In this document: one piece after another, positions 37,364 through 47,363 of the stretch
How positions within the stretch are numbered: the first letter of the stretch is position 1
Layout: every line of letters starts with the position of its first letter
Assembly (NCBI RefSeq): GCF_000970345.1
Contig: NZ_LAQU01000008.1
Coordinates: forward strand, 1-64,000
Direction of reading: 5' to 3'
Length of the DNA: 64,000 nucleotides
Source of the DNA: Robbsia andropogonis
GTDB lineage: Bacteria; Pseudomonadota; Gammaproteobacteria; Burkholderiales; Burkholderiaceae
Made by a program: the position numbers and the translations under genes
Notes under the pieces: generated by a model
The model's database searches: none
Seen by the model: the letters and a program-made list of their open reading frames with translations, nothing else
What the model was told of the DNA's origin: nothing

Positions 37364-39073
37364 ATGTGTTCAGGAAAGACATCAGCAAGGCGGGATCTCG
37401 TCTTGCAGCACGCAAAAAACGGAAGCAGTCTTGCACCACGCACGATCGACTATCCATCTCGTCGTACCGCGTTGCACGGCATTGTTGCTTCCTGCTTGGG
37501 CATCGCCTTTGGCAGCACCGCCGCCCGCACGCTAGCAGCCCCCGTCGGCACCTCCGACACCATCAAGCCGGTGTATGGCGGCCGCCTCGCTCTGCTTGTC
37601 AATCCAGAGCCGAACGCCTTGGTCAGCTTCGCGACGTCAGCCGGCGCGGAAGAAAAGGCATCGCCAAAAATCACCGAAGGCTTGCTCAGCTATGACTTCG
37701 ATGTCAAACCACAGCCGCAACTCGCGCGCGCCTGGAACATCAGCGACGACGGGTTGACTTACACCTTTCACTTGCGTGAAGGCGTCTCTTGGCACGACGG
37801 CAAGCCATTCGTCGCCAACGACGTCAGACGCTCCGTACAGTTACTAAAGCAGTATCATCCGCGTGGTAGCACGACATTCGCCAATGTCACCTCAGTGGAC
37901 ACACCCGATTTGCACACCGCGATCATTCGACTGTCGAAGCCGGCACCCTATCTTATCTACGCGCTGGCGGCACAGGAATCACCCATCCTCCCGTCGCACC
38001 TTTATAGCGATGGCGATCCATTATCGAATCCCAATAATGTGAAACCCATCGGAACCGGCCCCTATCTGTTCAAGGAATGGATTCGCGGCAGCCACGTGCG
38101 TCTGGTGCGTAATCCGCATTATTGGGACGCTCCCAAACCGTATCTGGATGAATTGATCCTGCGTTTCATCAGTGATCCATCAGCACGCGCGGCGGCCCTG
38201 GAAACCGGCGAGCTGGATATTGCCGGTGAAAATCCCGTACCTTTGCCCGACGTCGCACGACTGAAAAGCCTTGCACGCCTTGCCGTCGAAACACGTGGCT
38301 ATAGCTATAACGCAGCACAGACGCAACTTCAATTCAATCTGGACAATCCCTACCTCAAAGATGTAAGAGTGCGCCACGCCATCGCCCATGCAATAGATCG
38401 TGAGACGATCCTGCGCAGTGTGTTCTTTGGCTTCGGCATATCTTCGCCGTCTCCCATCAGCCCCTTGCTGAGCCAATACTACGACCCGACTGTCCCTACC
38501 TATCCCTTCGATCGCGAGAAGGCCGCAAAACTCCTTGACGAAAGCGGGTATCCGCTGCGCGGCGGAACACGATTCGCGCTGACGATCGACTACAACCCCT
38601 ACGACCCATCTTTCAGGCAACTCGCCGCCTATCTACGTCAGGCGTTGCGTGGCATCGGTATCGACGCCACTGTTCGTTCACAGGACTTCGCCACCTATGT
38701 AAAACGCATATACACGGATAGGGACTTCGATCTGGATGCGAACTTTCTCGGCAATACCTTCGACCCCAGCGTAGGTGTGCAGCGCCTCTACTGGTCGAAG
38801 AACTTTCGCAAGGGCGTGCCATTCTCCAATGCGACGCACTATACTGATCCCGAGGTCGATCGGTTGCTCGAAGCGGCGGCAACCGAACCTGACGCGATAA
38901 AACGGATTGCTTTGTTCAAGGCATTCCAACAAAAGGTAGGTGCCGACTTGCCCATTTACGACCTGATCACATTAAAACAGATCACGGTGTACAACAGACG
39001 CGTCCATCATCACACCGTGACGGCGGATGGCCTCAATGGTAATCTCGCTGACGTGTTCGTGACATCAACGTAA
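37364..39073 (+). CDS. DppA/OppA-like ABC transporter substrate-binding protein
   Basis: A 569-residue family 5 binding protein (dipeptide/nickel/oligopeptide). The mature part starts near residue 60 and shows YTFHLREGVSWHDGKPF, IGTGPYLFKEW and the ATP-free lobes expected. The N-terminus contains SRRTALHG before a hydrophobic run, a Tat-like signal. It is on the plus strand without adjacent permeases; the paralog at 55142-56821 has them, so it may share that transporter. The ATG has AAGG seven bases upstream. The ligand is probably an organosulfur compound or peptide; this is inferred from neighbours only. Confidence 0.9.
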   Translation: MCSGKTSARRDLVLQHAKNGSSLAPRTIDYPSRRTALHGIVASCLGIAFGSTAARTLAAPVGTSDTIKPVYGGRLALLVNPEPNALVSFATSAGAEEKASPKITEGLLSYDFDVKPQPQLARAWNISDDGLTYTFHLREGVSWHDGKPFVANDVRRSVQLLKQYHPRGSTTFANVTSVDTPDLHTAIIRLSKPAPYLIYALAAQESPILPSHLYSDGDPLSNPNNVKPIGTGPYLFKEWIRGSHVRLVRNPHYWDAPKPYLDELILRFISDPSARAAALETGELDIAGENPVPLPDVARLKSLARLAVETRGYSYNAAQTQLQFNLDNPYLKDVRVRHAIAHAIDRETILRSVFFGFGISSPSPISPLLSQYYDPTVPTYPFDREKAAKLLDESGYPLRGGTRFALTIDYNPYDPSFRQLAAYLRQALRGIGIDATVRSQDFATYVKRIYTDRDFDLDANFLGNTFDPSVGVQRLYWSKNFRKGVPFSNATHYTDPEVDRLLEAAATEPDAIKRIALFKAFQQKVGADLPIYDLITLKQITVYNRRVHHHTVTADGLNGNLADVFVTST

Positions 39074-39146
39074 ATACCAGGGCACTCGTCGGTAACGGTA
39101 GCGCCTATAGCGCAATTCCGATCTTGCCTTACCACAACCTGATACC

Positions 39147-40358
39147 TCAGAAAACTCGCCCTTCGATCAAATGCGTGGTTGTTCCGTTCAGCGCATAGTC
39201 ACCTAATACACGCGCTTTATGCGACAGCGGGTTGTGACTGAACAACGTTCTGAGATTACGCCAATGGCGGTCGAAATTGTAGATACGGGATGTGGCCGAT
39301 GCCCCACCCGCTTCGAACAACCGCTCGCCGGCATGCAGCGCCAGCTTGCTGACAATCAATTGTGTACGGGCCGTGGCAAGCGCACTTTGCAGCACTAACG
39401 CTTCGGCATCAGGCGCATTGTGTCTGATGGCCTCGGCCGACACACCCAGCGCACGGGCATTTTCTCGGACCAGGGCGTCGATCGCGTGCCGATGCGCGCC
39501 TAGCTCCCCGATGACTTGCTGGATAAAAGCGTCTTCCCGCGCCAACGCCGCAGCGCTGTGCAAGGCGGCGCGCCCATGATGCAACACGTAGTCCTCCGCA
39601 TCGGAAACGATTCGGCGCACGATGCCCGCAGCGGTAGCAACAAGATGCAACTGCCGCAGCGCTCCCCCGTGCCGTCCGGCAAGCGTGGTATATCCACGCG
39701 CCCACACTTCTTCCGGATAGACGATCACGTTCGTCAGAACGGTGGTACCGCTGGCCGTCATCCGCTGCCCCATACCATCCCAATCATCGACGACTTCGAT
39801 ACCGTCGCGGTCCCGAGGCAGAATGACGCTCGCGGCTGTACCATTCTCGTCCAATACGTTGAAGCGGACAAAGTCCGAGAAAGCCGTTCCCGTGGTGTAG
39901 TACTTCTTGCCACTCAAACGAAAATGCGTCCCATCCCGCACCAACTGCGTCGTGACTTGCCCAGGTTTCGCCGTGCCGCGTTCGGTCGATCCGCCACCGA
40001 ACAACGCACCGCCGACGATACGATCGATCTGGCGCTCCAGAAAGGGCGCAGGGGCGGATACATATAACCATTCTGTTGTATCAAAATGCGTCCGCAATGC
40101 ATGCGCGACGTTGGATTCTTCGGCCGCAAGGGTCATAACGATCTCGAACAAGTCCTCAAGACTCCCGCCTAGGCCACCGTACTCGGCCGGTATCCGCAAG
40201 CGCCCCAAGCCCGACTCTCTGAATAGTGCAAAGCCGTCATAGGGGAGAATGCGTGCAAGCTCACGCTCTGCCGCGTTGCGACCAATCTCCTTGGCCAATG
40301 CGGGTACCGCACTCAGCACCGTCGCACGTTGCGCAGCGGAGTTCAGCCGTATATTCAT
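39147..40358 (-). CDS. DszC/SfnB-type acyl-CoA dehydrogenase-like flavin monooxygenase (copy 1)
   Basis: A 403-residue acyl-CoA dehydrogenase-fold protein of the SfnB/DszC subfamily: RIPAEYGGLGG, GKKYYTTGTAF, GQRMTASGTT and the C-terminal DRHWRNLRTLFSHNPLSHKARVLGDY. These proteins use FMNH2 to oxidise sulfur compounds (DszC makes the sulfone from dibenzothiophene). It is the last gene of a minus-strand run: binding protein, ATPase, permease, DszA-like, EAL-like, this gene. It is paralogous to the gene at 47364. Confidence 0.87.
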   Translation of the reverse strand: MNIRLNSAAQRATVLSAVPALAKEIGRNAAERELARILPYDGFALFRESGLGRLRIPAEYGGLGGSLEDLFEIVMTLAAEESNVAHALRTHFDTTEWLYVSAPAPFLERQIDRIVGGALFGGGSTERGTAKPGQVTTQLVRDGTHFRLSGKKYYTTGTAFSDFVRFNVLDENGTAASVILPRDRDGIEVVDDWDGMGQRMTASGTTVLTNVIVYPEEVWARGYTTLAGRHGGALRQLHLVATAAGIVRRIVSDAEDYVLHHGRAALHSAAALAREDAFIQQVIGELGAHRHAIDALVRENARALGVSAEAIRHNAPDAEALVLQSALATARTQLIVSKLALHAGERLFEAGGASATSRIYNFDRHWRNLRTLFSHNPLSHKARVLGDYALNGTTTHLIEGRVF

Positions 40359-40415
40359 GTCTCGATCCTATTTTCTGATTGATAATCCGGTCGATCACGC
40401 GCCGAATGGCATGTG

Positions 40416-41315
40416 TCACAGGCGATTTTCGATATACGTTGCACCCATCGCGGTAAGACGATCCCTTTCGTCGTCATTCGCGACGGCGGCGAAGACGATA
40501 CGGACCCTCGTCATTCCGCCAAAGCGAACGAGTGGCCGAACCACGCCATCCCGCAATGCGGTGGCAGCATGCGCGACGACGAAATCCGGCATGGCGCTGG
40601 AATCGATCGACAGCACTTTTCCGGCATCTTCCAGATACGCCGCGACCTTGAAGCCATACGATCGATAGCTGCGCAGCAAATATGCGAGGAACGTCTTGTG
40701 CGCCGAGGACGCCGGGGGTATTTCGATAACAACGCGCGCGGGGCTCAAGCCAAGCGAAACCAGCAATTGCGCGAAATGCTTACCATGATCATAACGAATG
40801 CTCTTCAGCAGCCGATCGTGAACCGGCAAGAATAGCAGCGAACTCTGTCCCGCAGAAAAGAAGTTCACCGCGTGCACCGCTCTTAGAATACGGTCCGCGT
40901 CGATCAAAGACGAATCATCGAGGTCATCGAGTACGCCAGGCAATGCCTGTGTTGCGACATCATTCATCAACGACGATGGTCGCGACGAAAGAATGGGCCG
41001 CGCCGCCGCGGGGCCCATTGCGCCATGATATGCGCGCTGCGCGATACGCGAAATCCCGGTGGGATGTGGCGCGAGGGCACCCTTCTCACGCGCCGTCGAC
41101 CCGCCTGCATCAGGCAATGGACCGGGTATCTCCCAAATTTCAGAGGTAAGGCTGCCAATCCGTTTACCCGCTATTTCTGCGTAGGCGCGTCCCTGCGCGT
41201 CAAAGCGGCATTTGATGCCTAGCGTCGGGTGCATCGCGACACGATGACGCAACGACTCGCCCTCGCCGCCGCCCGGCGCCACGCCGATATTGCTGTCGTC
41301 GATGGTCAGTTCCAT
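40416..41315 (-). CDS. EAL-like domain protein (degenerate)
   Basis: A 299-residue protein whose C-terminal half (residues about 130-295) has the order of an EAL fold: LLFLPVHDRLL, VVIEIPP, a YRSYGFKVAAYLEDAG segment and the late AMGATYIENRL. The first EAL strand with the catalytic Glu is not recognisable, and the DDFG pair has become LED-AG, so phosphodiesterase activity is unlikely; a c-di-GMP binding or protein-interaction role is possible. It sits within the sulfur operon between the DszA-like and DszC-like genes. The ATG at 41315 follows a longer open frame. Confidence 0.65.
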   Translation of the reverse strand: MELTIDDSNIGVAPGGGEGESLRHRVAMHPTLGIKCRFDAQGRAYAEIAGKRIGSLTSEIWEIPGPLPDAGGSTAREKGALAPHPTGISRIAQRAYHGAMGPAAARPILSSRPSSLMNDVATQALPGVLDDLDDSSLIDADRILRAVHAVNFFSAGQSSLLFLPVHDRLLKSIRYDHGKHFAQLLVSLGLSPARVVIEIPPASSAHKTFLAYLLRSYRSYGFKVAAYLEDAGKVLSIDSSAMPDFVVAHAATALRDGVVRPLVRFGGMTRVRIVFAAVANDDERDRLTAMGATYIENRL

Positions 41316-41389
41316 CCGTATGCCACCTGTTTTCACTCGCTTACCCCGTCGCGCTGCATCGTTCCGGCACGACTTTGACGCCGGTGCCT

Positions 41390-42765
41390 TCACGCAGCAC
41401 TTCGAACCGCCACCGCTTCCGATTCACGCCGGACGCGCGAACCATCCTCGGGACGCGCGAGACCGAGATGGTCTCGCAGGGTACGTCCTTCGTATTCTTT
41501 GCGAAACAATCCACGCCGCTGCAGGATGGGTACGACCTGCTCGACGAATATCTCGAAACCGTCCGGCAACGCATCAGGCATCAGATTGAAGCCGTCGGCC
41601 GCCTTTTCACGGAACCATGTTTCTATATCGTCGGCAACCTGCTCAGGCGTACCGACAACCACACGATGCCCACCCCGGCCCGCCAATCCATAAATCAGTT
41701 CCCGCACGGTAAGATCATGGCGGCGCGCGTGTGCGATCGTCGCATGGAAGAATGTGTGGTTGCCGTTTCCGCCGTTGGGAACAGGCAGGCTTTCAGGCAG
41801 ACGCTCATCCAGTTTCAGCCGCCCGACATCCACCCCAAGCGTTCCTGCCAGTCGCTTCAGGCTGTATTCCCACGGAATGAGGTCGACAAGCGCATTGCGT
41901 CGCGCGATGGCCTCGGCTTGCGTCGAGCCGATAATCGTTGTCAGTCCTGCAAGCACTTTCACCGCTTCCGGACCACGACCAAAGCCTTGGGCGCGCTCGT
42001 GCAAAGCACGCCGATATGCCTGCGATTCCTCCAACGATTGCGATGCGGAAAACACCGCTTCGGCATGCCGTGCGGCGAGCGTTTGACCATCAACCGATCC
42101 CCCGCCTGGATTAAAACGGGATGACCCTGCGGTGACCGCGGAACATTCAATGGCCCTGCCACGTCGAAGAAGTCGCCTTGATGCCTGATGGAGTGTACCT
42201 TGTCGATATCAACGAATGCCCCAGCGATCTTATCACCTATGAAAGCGTTATCGTCCCACGAATCCCATAGCTTCTTGACGACATCAGTGAATTCCCTTGC
42301 CCTGGCGTAACGCTGTTCGTGCGCTGCGACTTCGGCTTTCCCAAAATTGCGTGCCGACGCCGCATCGGCCGTGGTAACGATATTCCATCCGGCCCGGCCA
42401 GCGCTAATGTGATCGAGCGTCGCAAACCGGCGGGCAACGTTATATGGCTCGTTGTAACTGGTCGATACGGTACCAATCAAACCAATATGTGACGTCGCCG
42501 CCGCGATGGCCGTCAACACCATCGTCGGTTCAAGCGCCAGCAGCGGGCGGAAGTCGATCTGTTCCACCACGGCGGCGTTGTCCGCGAGGAAAACGCCATC
42601 CAACTTGGCCGCTTCGGCAAGGCGTGCGATACGCACGAAATGTGAAATATCGAAGAATGCAGAAGGGTCAGCGTCAGGAAGACGCCAGGCCGATGGGACG
42701 AAACCGGAGTGCAGAATGTTTATATTGAGATGAAGCTGCCGCTCTGGGCCGTTGTCGCGACGCAT
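41390..42765 (-). pseudogene. DszA/NtaA-like flavin monooxygenase (copy 1), frameshifted
   Basis: Two frames give one luciferase-like monooxygenase of the NtaA/SnaA/DszA family. The N-terminal part (42765 to about 42103) contains HSGFVPSAWRLPD and LDHISAGRAGWNIVTT; the C-terminal part (about 42100 to 41390) contains QVADDIETWF and VVPILQRRGLFRKEYEG. The shift falls in a C5 run (42099-42103, five C where six would restore the frame). The start ATG at 42765 has GGGAG upstream. It lies between the permease and the EAL-like gene. An intact homolog is at 46053. Either the gene is dead or the homopolymer count is wrong. Confidence 0.85.
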
Positions 42766-42926
42766 AAACACTCCCGGTGAAGGTAGTCCGTCATAGAAGA
42801 AACGCTATCCCTCTATTCTGGTCAGCGAGGCGCGACATCGTCAAAGAACCATTTCAGCTATGTTCAGCAGCAGAGATACGCCGGGGATGCCTTGGCACAT
42901 TCCGCTGCACGCATGAGCGCAGAGTG

Positions 42927-43865
42927 TCAGCCATGCATGCCCCAACGGCGTACCGTCAGGCGTTCCAGGGTATCAAATACCACATGTTCAATTATCAAAC
43001 CGATCACCACCACCGCGATCAATCCTGCGAAGACACGGTCTGTGTAGAGCTCGTTGCGATTTTCGAAGATATACCATCCCAATCCGCCACTGCCTGAACT
43101 CGTGCCAAAAACCAGCTCGGCCGCAATGGCCGTCCGCCAGGCGAATGCCCAGCCAACGCGCAAACCGGAAAGAATCGCCGGCATCGCGGCGGGCACCAGA
43201 ACAAAAAGCACCAGACGGATGCCACGTAATCCATAATTTCGACCCGTCATCCGAAGCGTCGGAGACACTGACTGAAAGCCGGAAAATGTACTAAGTGCAA
43301 GCGGCCACAATACTGCATGCACGAGGACAAACAGGATGCTGTTTTCCCCTAGGCCAAACCACAATAATGCAATCGGCAACAAAGCAATGGATGGCAGCGG
43401 ATTGAACATGGTCGTAAGCAAACTGAGCAGGTCGCGCCCTATCCGCGTGGATACCGCCAGCGAGGTCAAGACCAAGGCACTGAATACGCCCAGCACATAG
43501 CCCTTCAATAACATCGATAATGAGTTTCCCGCCTTGGTCAGCAGTTCCCCGGACGCAATGCCTTGTACGAATGCCAGCAAGGTATCCGTCGCCGTCGGCA
43601 GCAAAAGCGCATTGTTCATCGACAGCGCAAGTACTTGCCATAGCGCAAGCAACACGAGACCAATCAGCGTTTTTCGGAGCCACGTCGTATTGAACTTGCG
43701 CGAGACCGCCCTCAGAATCGCGCTGACCGATGGTCCTGAGAGGGGTACATCTGCGGACGGGCGCCGTTCGCCGTCATCGAAGGGTGATATTACTATCTCA
43801 TACTCGGCGCGAAGCGGTGGCAGTCCAGTGTTCTGCCGCGCGCGCAAAATGTCATCCGCCGACAT
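42927..43865 (-). CDS. Aliphatic sulfonate ABC transporter permease (SsuC/TauC-like)
   Basis: A 312-residue inner-membrane permease with about six helices and the EAA-like loop SGLRVGWAFAWRTAIAAEL. It belongs to the SsuC/TauC/NrtB family. The ATG at 43865 overlaps the end of the ATPase gene and has GAGGGGG upstream. With the ATPase and binding protein upstream it forms a complete importer, probably for a sulfonate or related organosulfur anion. Confidence 0.9.
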   Translation of the reverse strand: MSADDILRARQNTGLPPLRAEYEIVISPFDDGERRPSADVPLSGPSVSAILRAVSRKFNTTWLRKTLIGLVLLALWQVLALSMNNALLLPTATDTLLAFVQGIASGELLTKAGNSLSMLLKGYVLGVFSALVLTSLAVSTRIGRDLLSLLTTMFNPLPSIALLPIALLWFGLGENSILFVLVHAVLWPLALSTFSGFQSVSPTLRMTGRNYGLRGIRLVLFVLVPAAMPAILSGLRVGWAFAWRTAIAAELVFGTSSGSGGLGWYIFENRNELYTDRVFAGLIAVVVIGLIIEHVVFDTLERLTVRRWGMHG

Positions 43866-44760
43866 GCGTCGCCCCCTCGTAATTCGCGTTTTCAGGAAAC
43901 AGCAAACCGTGAATACGCGCGCTGGCGTCCTGGAAGGCACGCCCCGCCGCATTCCGGTGATCGTATTGATGGCTGTTCAGCTCGCCGCGTACGCGCCCTG
44001 GATGAGGACTCAGCAGCAGGATGCGACTGCCGACGATCAAGGCTTCATCAATCGCGTGGGTAACGAACAGCAGCGTGAATGGTGCGTCCTCCCATAAGCG
44101 TAACAACTCCTCTTGCATCTTCCTGCGGGTTAAGGCGTCGAGCGCTGCAAACGGTTCGTCCATCAACAATACGCGCGGTTGCATTGCCAATGCGCGCGCA
44201 ATGGCGACGCGCTGCTTCATACCGCCTGACAACGTATGCGGATATGCATTCGCGAACGCGCTCAATCCGACCTTGTCAAGAAAATGTGCGGCCTGCTCAA
44301 GCGCCTCGCGCCGTCCGATCCCTTTCGCTGCGCGTAGCGGGAAGGCGATATTCTCAATCACCGTCTTCCACGGCGGCAATTGATCGAATTCCTGGAATAC
44401 GACGATCCGATCAGGGCCTGGACCCGTAATCGTTTTTTCGTCAAGCGTGATACGGCCGGCTGTTGGTGCGATGAAGCCTGCAACAGCCTTCAACAAGGTC
44501 GATTTGCCACAGCCGGAAGGGCCGAGCAACACGAAGCGATCGGCCTCGTGAACATCAAAGGAGACCCGATGCGTCGCCTTCACGATTCGCTCGGATGTCT
44601 TATATTCCAGATCGACGTCAGATACCCGCAACAATACACTGCTACCCGTCTCGATTCCCCTTTGCGTTTCGGCTGCTGTTGAGGCTTTCTTGCGCTCCGG
44701 CCGAGTCTCGGCGCCACGCGTGTCCTTTAGCCAATGACTGTGTGCGCTTGAAGACGCCAT
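43852..44760 (-). CDS. Aliphatic sulfonate ABC transporter ATP-binding protein (SsuB/TauB-like)
   Basis: A 302-residue ATPase with Walker A GPSGCGKST, Q-loop, signature LSGGMKQRV, Walker B LLMDEPFAALD and the late TH of the H-loop (FVTHAIDEAL). It is extended by about 45 residues at the N-terminus. It lies directly between the binding-protein gene (1 bp gap) and the permease gene, with which it overlaps. Confidence 0.93.
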   Translation of the reverse strand: MASSSAHSHWLKDTRGAETRPERKKASTAAETQRGIETGSSVLLRVSDVDLEYKTSERIVKATHRVSFDVHEADRFVLLGPSGCGKSTLLKAVAGFIAPTAGRITLDEKTITGPGPDRIVVFQEFDQLPPWKTVIENIAFPLRAAKGIGRREALEQAAHFLDKVGLSAFANAYPHTLSGGMKQRVAIARALAMQPRVLLMDEPFAALDALTRRKMQEELLRLWEDAPFTLLFVTHAIDEALIVGSRILLLSPHPGRVRGELNSHQYDHRNAAGRAFQDASARIHGLLFPENANYEGATHVGG

Positions 44761-44761
44761 A

Positions 44762-45835
44762 TCAACTTCCGCTCGCGATTAAAGGATCAGCGAAGAAGTA
44801 GTCCCGCCACGATGCGGGCTCGTTCTTGATCGCACCTACTCGGTGCATGAATTGCGCCAGCGGCAGCGTATTCTCCGGCGTCAGTTTGAATGTCACTTCC
44901 GGGTTCTTGACGATCTTCAGCAGCAATGCTCGATCGATCTTCGAATGATTGACGCGCAGATAGCTGTCGGCGGCCTCCTCCGGGCGCTGGCGGATCAATT
45001 CCGCGGCATCGTTCAGAGCCGCAACAAAGGCGTGATAGGTCTTAGGATTCTCTTGCTTGAATTTCTCCGTGGTATAGAGCACGGTCGCCGAACTAGGGCC
45101 ACCCAGCACGTTGTAGGAATTCAAGACAATGTGCGCATTGGGGTTTCCGGCCAGTTCCTGCTCCTGGAAAGGAGGCGTGGCAAAGTGACTATCGATTTCC
45201 GTTTTCCCCGATATAACGGCCGCGGCTGCATCAGGGTGCGGCAATGCCTGCGTGTATTTATCCAGGCGATTATATTGCGCGTCTCCCCACTGCTTGGCCG
45301 CCGCAAATTGCAATACCCGGGACTGCACCGAGACCGTCACCGCAGGAACGGCAATCCGGTCCTTCTCGGTAAAGTCGGCGATCGTCTTGACTTTTGGATT
45401 GTTGGAAATCAAGTAATACGGAAAATTTCCCAGCGACGCCACGGCCTTGACGTTCTGCTTACCCTTTGTCCGATCCCAAACCGTCAACAGAGGACCAACG
45501 CCAGCACCGGCGATATCAACGGACCCTGACAGCAGCGCATCATTCAGCGCGGCGCCTCCGGACAAGGCGCGCCATTCCGGCTTGATCTGCAATCCCAGCT
45601 TGGCGCCCTCTTTTTCAATAAAGCCTTGATCGCGCGCCACATCCAGCAACAAATAGACAATGCCGAACTGTTGCGCAATGCGAATTGTCCCCTCTGCGTG
45701 CGCGGTCTGCGATACCACACCCATGCTCAGCGCCGCAGCGACGGAAAGGCAGGCCATACGGCAAGAAGCGATGCCGCGGATAAAGGAAGCATGTACGAAG
45801 TGGTGCGCGGAATGACGGAACAAAGGAAATCTCAT
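44762..45835 (-). CDS. Sulfonate/nitrate-type ABC transporter substrate-binding protein (SsuA/TauA-like)
   Basis: A 357-residue binding protein of the SsuA/NrtA class. After a signal segment (hydrophobic run ending AHAEGTIRI near residue 45-55) the mature protein shows WRALSGGAALNDALLSGSVDIAG and KGKQNVKAV. It should deliver a sulfonate-like anion to the SsuB/C-like transporter encoded next. The start is uncertain: the ATG at 45835 lacks a clear Shine-Dalgarno sequence and the frame opens up to 45961. Confidence 0.9.
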   Translation of the reverse strand: MRFPLFRHSAHHFVHASFIRGIASCRMACLSVAAALSMGVVSQTAHAEGTIRIAQQFGIVYLLLDVARDQGFIEKEGAKLGLQIKPEWRALSGGAALNDALLSGSVDIAGAGVGPLLTVWDRTKGKQNVKAVASLGNFPYYLISNNPKVKTIADFTEKDRIAVPAVTVSVQSRVLQFAAAKQWGDAQYNRLDKYTQALPHPDAAAAVISGKTEIDSHFATPPFQEQELAGNPNAHIVLNSYNVLGGPSSATVLYTTEKFKQENPKTYHAFVAALNDAAELIRQRPEEAADSYLRVNHSKIDRALLLKIVKNPEVTFKLTPENTLPLAQFMHRVGAIKNEPASWRDYFFADPLIASGS

Positions 45836-46052
45836 TAGGGAATAGCTGATCGATTGAAGCGCGGTACGATGTATCGTGGAACGACGACACGACGTGAGTC
45901 GCTGCTCCCGAGCAGATACATGACGCGACGATATCTTCTGATCGGCGTCAAGCGACGTCAACGAACGTCGAGTGCTTCGTTTATCTCTTTTTCATATATC
46001 GATCAGCGTTTCCCATGGGCAACGCCTCCAAGACCGTTGTGAAATGCCAACG

Positions 46053-47363
46053 TCAGTAGGGTGGCAATGGAGTAGGAAGACCAAAGCGCTCGCGCAATGT
46101 TGCTTCCTGGTAATCCGTGCGAAACACACCACGTTTCTGCAGGATGGGAATGACCTTGTCGGCAAAAAGATCAAGGTCGTCCGGTAGCGCGGGCACCTGA
46201 ACCGTATAGCCGTCCACCACACCGCTATCCCACCAGTCGATCAATTGATCGGCCACCTCATCCGGACTACCAAGAACCAGGCGATGCCCTTGTTCATAGC
46301 GTCTGATTGCCTGCCGGGCGGTCAACTTTTCATACGTCAGCAAGTCAATCACACTTTGCGTGAAGCCCTGTGGCTGGCGTTGGTTCTCCGCCGTTGCAAA
46401 TAATGTCGGTGACAACACCGCATCGGGATCAAGTGTATCCGGATCAAGTCCGGCATCGCGTGCGAAACGGTGCAGCAGACCCGCCTCCGAACCGGTATCC
46501 GTCAGGCGTTCGTGACGCCGCAAAGCGGCCTCTCGCGTCGGTGCGATGATGGGCACGACACCGGGTGTAATCCGCACATCGGTGGCGCGTCGCCCATGCG
46601 CCACCGCCGCACCACGTATCGCCTCCGAAAAATGAGCGGCGGCCTGCTTTGACAACAGTGCGCAATACACAAGTTCTGCATGCTTCGCGGCCAGTGCAAT
46701 GCCGCCCTTCGATGCGCCTGCCTGCGCGATAACGGGTTGCCCTTGCGCGCTGCACGGTACATTGAGCGGCCCATCCACCGAAAAATGCGCATCACGGTAG
46801 TGGATGGGCCGCGCGCTGTCGGCCGGCCATAACGCCGATTCGGTCGACGTGAATCCTGCAGGCAAATTCCAACTACCCCATAACTGCTTCAACACGTCGA
46901 GAAACGCGTCCGCACGTGCATAGCGCACGGCCCGTACCGGCAGCGGCGCCGCACCGAAATTTGCCGCCACTTCTTGCTTGAACGACGACACGATGTTCAA
47001 ACCCAGCCGGCCACCCGAGACGAGATCCAACGTCATCGCCCGACGGGCAAGATTATAGGGTGCGTTGTAGGTGGACGAAGCGGTTGCCACAAGACCAATA
47101 TCCGGCACATGCGCCGCCAGCGCCGTCAACAGAATGAGCGGGTCGAGCGAATGCAGTGGTCTATCCTTCGAGTCGAGCATTAGTGCCGGGTGATCGGAAA
47201 GGAACAGGGCATCGAAGCGGGCCCGGTGGGCGGTGCGTGCAAGGCGAAGGTAATACGCGATGTCGATGAAATCGCCAGGATTTCCCTCTCGATGACGCCA
47301 GGAATTCGGGAAATAGCCCGTACTGTTTATGCCAAAATTTAAATGCAACTGACGCGTGCTCAT
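46053..47363 (-). CDS. DszA/NtaA-like FMNH2-dependent monooxygenase (copy 2, intact)
   Basis: A 436-residue luciferase-like protein of the NtaA/SnaA/DszA family: NSTGYFPNSWRHR, LDLVSGGRLGLNIVSS, VIPILQKRGVFRTDYQE. DszA oxidises dibenzothiophene sulfone to hydroxybiphenyl sulfinate. The stop of the DszC-like gene upstream abuts its start, so the two are one unit and follow the DszB-like gene. It needs an FMN reductase that is not seen here. Alternative substrates include sulfides and dimethylsulfone. Confidence 0.88.
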   Translation of the reverse strand: MSTRQLHLNFGINSTGYFPNSWRHREGNPGDFIDIAYYLRLARTAHRARFDALFLSDHPALMLDSKDRPLHSLDPLILLTALAAHVPDIGLVATASSTYNAPYNLARRAMTLDLVSGGRLGLNIVSSFKQEVAANFGAAPLPVRAVRYARADAFLDVLKQLWGSWNLPAGFTSTESALWPADSARPIHYRDAHFSVDGPLNVPCSAQGQPVIAQAGASKGGIALAAKHAELVYCALLSKQAAAHFSEAIRGAAVAHGRRATDVRITPGVVPIIAPTREAALRRHERLTDTGSEAGLLHRFARDAGLDPDTLDPDAVLSPTLFATAENQRQPQGFTQSVIDLLTYEKLTARQAIRRYEQGHRLVLGSPDEVADQLIDWWDSGVVDGYTVQVPALPDDLDLFADKVIPILQKRGVFRTDYQEATLRERFGLPTPLPPY

